Part shown: one piece after another, positions 61,366 to 64,000 of the stretch
Layout: every line of letters starts with the position of its first letter
Position numbering within the stretch: the stretch's first letter is position 1
DNA from: Paenibacillus pabuli
GTDB taxonomy: Bacteria > Bacillota > Bacilli > Paenibacillales > Paenibacillaceae
Assembly (NCBI RefSeq): GCF_023101145.1
Contig: NZ_CP073714.1
Span: 3,968,001 to 4,032,000 of the forward strand
Length of the DNA stretch: 64,000 nt
Direction of reading: 5' to 3'
Notes under the pieces: generated by a model
Databases searched by the model: none
The model's input: the letters and a program-made list of their open reading frames with translations, nothing else
Told to the model about the DNA's origin: nothing
Made by a program: the position numbers and the translations under genes

Positions 61366-61412
61366 AAAGAAGGTACTGTTCCCAGGAAATCTGGAGTGCA
61401 GTACCCTCTTTG
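61366..61412. terminator. second hairpin AAGAAGGTACTG / CAGTACCCTCTT
   Basis: Stem of about 12 bp with an inner CCAG/CTGG pairing; likely a bidirectional terminator for convergent remnants. Confidence 0.5.
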
Positions 61413-61421
61413 TTAACGGAC

Positions 61422-61770
61422 TTATTCAATTGGCTTCATTAATCGTCTAATTTTATTATGTCCGTCTTGACTGAAGCGATGTTCTGTGGTGTCAGTCCAG
61501 GACCGATGCGACGGGTGCCAAACCTTATAATGATGGTGACTAACACAAGCACCGCACAAGGGCTACAGCTAGTCCATCTTCTTTTGAACTTATAAGACGG
61601 ATTAATTCGAAGAACTTTTCCTCAACTGTTATTTCTTGAGTTCTTACAAAAGCTAAACTTCCGAAAGACGAAATCGGTGCTATTCCCAGTTGAAAAGATC
61701 TCATCAGCCGATCGTGTTCTATTGCTTCATTCCAAAATTTCTTCAACGGAACTTTTATCAACTGACACAA
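61422..61770 (-). pseudogene. unrecognised decayed gene
   Basis: Two minus-strand stretches in different frames: WNEAIEHDRLMRSFQLGIAP, EITVEEKFFELIRLISSKED (61,540-61,770) and HHHYKVWHPSHRSWTDTTEH, RFSQDGHNKIRRLMKPIE then a stop at 61,422. They look like parts of real proteins but I do not recognise the family, and the frame is broken between them. Confidence 0.35.
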
Positions 61771-61809
61771 GATAATATAAGAAGCCTTGTTATAGATGAT
61801 ACTGCCGCT

Positions 61810-62697
61810 TTAAGAATTCTGTTTGGATATCGTCTCAAAATATTCTACAACTACCTCACGGAATTCGAGAGCAGCCCGCGAAATGTACCGACTCCTGTGC
61901 CATAACAATGCTATCTCCCGTACCAATTCATGATTCTCTACTTTGAGATATTTGATATTTTCCCAAGAATACCTTGCAGTACTTGGTATAAAGGCTATGC
62001 CAATCCCCGCTTCCACTAGAGAACTTAGCCTTGCAGGTTCATCTCCTTCATACACATATGTAGGTATAAATCCAGCCGATTTGCAAATAGAATCCACCAA
62101 ATCGCGAGTACCGTAGCCTCTTTTTACCCCAACAAAAGATTCATCCCTTAGCTCAGTCAAAGATATGCTGTTTCGGTCAGCAAGCCGATGCCCTTTGGGA
62201 ATAGCTACAAGAATCGGGTCGATGAACATGATTTGACATTCAATGTCTTCCCCTCGTATAGGAGGTGAGGACAAGCAAAAATCAACCTCTCCTCTATGAA
62301 GAAGCGTAACCATTTCCTGCGTGGTGAGCATTTGCACATGAAATTGGATATCAGGTCGCTTGTTCCGAAACTCTCGAAGGATCTGAGGCAATGTGCTTGC
62401 GGTGGTCACCGCCAATTCGAGTGTGCCATGTTCTGCGCTGGATAAATCGCTAATCTCCTGCTTCCCCTGTTCTAATTCAAACAACGCCCTTTCTGCACGG
62501 AAAAAGAATCTGCTTCCAAACTCATTCAATCGCAGTTTCCTCCCTACTCGATCGAATAACGGGACCCCCAAATCCTCTTCCAAGCGCCCAATCGTTTTGC
62601 TTAGTGATGATTGAGTGACATGCAGACTTCGTGCTGCTTCGGTCATATGTTCCAAACGAGCTACCTCGAGAAAATATTTCAGTTGAAGAAGTTCCAT
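61810..62697 (-). CDS. LysR family transcriptional regulator
   Basis: 295 residues. HTH: ELLQLKYFLEVARLEHMTEA then ARSLHVTQSSLSKTIGRLEE and DLGVPLFDRVGRKLRLNEFG, followed by the substrate-binding domain (LELAVTTASTLPQILREFRN, AIPKGHRLADRNSISLTELR). GGAGG lies 7 nt before the ATG at 62697; the longer reading is less likely. Divergent from the MFS transporter gene with a 115-bp gap, so it is the likely activator or repressor of it. Confidence 0.92.
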   Translation of the reverse strand: MELLQLKYFLEVARLEHMTEAARSLHVTQSSLSKTIGRLEEDLGVPLFDRVGRKLRLNEFGSRFFFRAERALFELEQGKQEISDLSSAEHGTLELAVTTASTLPQILREFRNKRPDIQFHVQMLTTQEMVTLLHRGEVDFCLSSPPIRGEDIECQIMFIDPILVAIPKGHRLADRNSISLTELRDESFVGVKRGYGTRDLVDSICKSAGFIPTYVYEGDEPARLSSLVEAGIGIAFIPSTARYSWENIKYLKVENHELVREIALLWHRSRYISRAALEFREVVVEYFETISKQNS

Positions 62698-62812
62698 TTT
62701 ACATCCTCCACTCATTCCTTTAAGTCAATGAAATCATAACATGAAATGCATTGGAATAAATAAATGATTTCAAGTACGATGATGACACTAATATACAGAG
62801 TGGGGGATTGAA

Positions 62813-64000
62813 ATGAGTATTCGTAGTAGGTGGTTGATGATTTCCGTTGGACTAGGGATTCTATTGAACCCTTTGAATTCTTCAATGATTTCAGTTGCTA
62901 TTCCAAGGCTGCAAAATGTGTTCGATCTCGACTTTACAGTGGTATCTTGGATTATTTTTTCGTTCTACATTGCGAGTGCTATCGCTCAACCGATCATGGG
63001 AAAAGCCAGCGATTTATTCGGTAGGAGGAGGATATTTCTTAGCGGACTTTTTGTATCCTTCGTTGCATCATTATTAGCTCCACTATCCCCAAACTTTGGA
63101 TGGCTCATCGTGTTCCGCATTGTGCAATCCGTCGGAACAAGCATGATGGTTGCGGTTGGAATGGCCATTGTGCGAATTCATATTACGGAGAAACAAGCAA
63201 CTGCACTGTCAATGTTGTCCATATTCTTATCCGGAGCGGCAGCGATTGGCCCCTTTATTGGCGGGGTCATCATTCACTGGTGGGGCTGGCCTGCTATCTT
63301 TTTGGTTAATATTCCTTTCGTGGTAACAAGCTTTTTATTAGCTTGGAAGCATATTCCTAAGGATGATCCGTCTACGACATCCGTTTCTCGCAACATGTCC
63401 TTTCGCAAATGGTTTGAATTGATTGATGCCTCAGGAGTTCTGCTATTCACCGTGGGTCTGGTTGCTCTGCTCGTTGGATTATTGTCCGCAAAATCATCTG
63501 GTCAAATTTCATTTAATAACGTTATCGTCGGACTGATTGGCTTCGTTGGACTTGGAGCTTTCGTGCGGCATGAGTTAAAAGCAAAGGCACCCTTTATACC
63601 TTTACGCACATTCGCTAAATATCCTGCAATGACTTGGATCAATGTCGAATTCATGATCGTTAACCTGCTTTTTTACTCTCTCTTTTTTGGGCTTCCGTCC
63701 TACTTGCAAATCGTACGACATGTCAGCGAGTTTCATACAGGGATGCTCATGCTAAGCTTAGGCTTGTGTTCGCTCGTTGCTTCTCCAATAGCAGGACGCT
63801 GGATCGATAAATCAGGACCCGGGCCAGCATTGCTTATATCCGGAATGCTGATGACATTTGGGTCCGTGTGGATCGTAACACTGGATCAGACTTCACCGGT
63901 TATCAGTGTGTGTCTGGCTTTAGCTGCATTCGGTATTAGCAACGGGTTAAACAGTGTTGCTATGCAAGCAGCCTTATTCAGAAGTTCACCAAAAGAAATT
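62813..64000 (+). CDS. MFS transporter, DHA2 (EmrB/QacA) type, runs off window end
   Basis: 396 codons visible, no stop before the edge. Starts MSIRSRWLMISVGLGILLNP then NSSMISVAIPRLQNVFDLDF, WIIFSFYIASAIAQPIMGKA, the motif A-like KASDLFGRRRIFL and motif C-like LSGAAAIGPFIGGVIIHWWG. GGGGG lies 7 nt before the ATG. Multidrug efflux or related transport. The gene is controlled in all likelihood by the divergent LysR gene. Confidence 0.9.
   Translation, partial: MSIRSRWLMISVGLGILLNPLNSSMISVAIPRLQNVFDLDFTVVSWIIFSFYIASAIAQPIMGKASDLFGRRRIFLSGLFVSFVASLLAPLSPNFGWLIVFRIVQSVGTSMMVAVGMAIVRIHITEKQATALSMLSIFLSGAAAIGPFIGGVIIHWWGWPAIFLVNIPFVVTSFLLAWKHIPKDDPSTTSVSRNMSFRKWFELIDASGVLLFTVGLVALLVGLLSAKSSGQISFNNVIVGLIGFVGLGAFVRHELKAKAPFIPLRTFAKYPAMTWINVEFMIVNLLFYSLFFGLPSYLQIVRHVSEFHTGMLMLSLGLCSLVASPIAGRWIDKSGPGPALLISGMLMTFGSVWIVTLDQTSPVISVCLALAAFGISNGLNSVAMQAALFRSSPKEI

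Noticed and set aside
1..64000. tRNA, rRNA, prophage or named riboswitch
   Set aside because: None of the conserved sequence or fold features was found on reading either strand.

Overview
The window looks like a Paenibacillus-type Firmicutes chromosome. Evidence: strong AGGAGG-type ribosome binding sites with frequent GTG/TTG starts, sigma-A-like promoters, CcpA cre-like sites, LplA/LplB/YtcP-type sugar ABC transporters with a membrane-anchored YesN-like AraC regulator, and an AiiA-type lactonase. Genus is inferred from gene content only. No rRNA, tRNA, CRISPR array or prophage was seen.

Region 1 (1-14,832) is a 13-gene minus-strand catabolic run with a divergent PucR-family regulator at its head. 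It holds an SsuABC/ThiXYZ-like ABC transporter (ATPase, permease, two different NMT1/THI5-like binding proteins) and many C-N/ester hydrolases: isochorismatase-like, amidase, creatininase-like, FAH-family, FAD oxidase, CocE/NonD-type hydrolase, cupin, cytosine-deaminase-like amidohydrolase and gamma-glutamyltransferase. The substrate is unknown; an N-heterocycle or amide is likely. Region 2 (14,833-17,250) is decayed: an aldo/keto reductase scrap, a multiply frameshifted AraC gene, an intact Atu4866-type small protein and a transposase scrap.

Region 3 (17,251-24,060) is an AT-rich, probably acquired PTS operon: PRD regulator, EIIA, EIIB, EIIA, EIIC, allulose-6-phosphate 3-epimerase-like enzyme and transketolase. 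It predicts uptake of a ketohexose such as allulose and feed into the pentose phosphate pathway. An IS200-like remnant follows (24.7-25.5 kb). Region 4 (25,550-40,874) is a pectin locus: GH43, a 1,697-residue secreted pectate lyase/pectin methylesterase, GH105, a sugar ABC system whose two permeases are divergent, and two AraC regulators. cre-like sites suggest catabolite repression.

Region 5 (41,282-45,880) is a TetR-controlled cassette: AiiA-like AHL lactonase, MFS transporter, amidase, a 63-residue protein and TetR. Near-identical CGGACAA-TTGTCCG palindromes lie at three promoter/intergenic positions. Region 6 (46-56 kb, extending to about 61.8 kb) mixes intact regulator/enzyme pairs (MerR-SDR, HxlR, SDR, VanZ, lipoprotein amidohydrolase, AraC-epoxide hydrolase, nitroreductase-HxlR) with many gene fragments. 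A roughly 130-160 bp dispersed repeat, containing inverted TTCTTGTCC arms and a terminator-like hairpin, recurs about ten times and often sits at the break point of a truncated gene. The window ends with a LysR gene divergent from an MFS transporter that runs off the edge.
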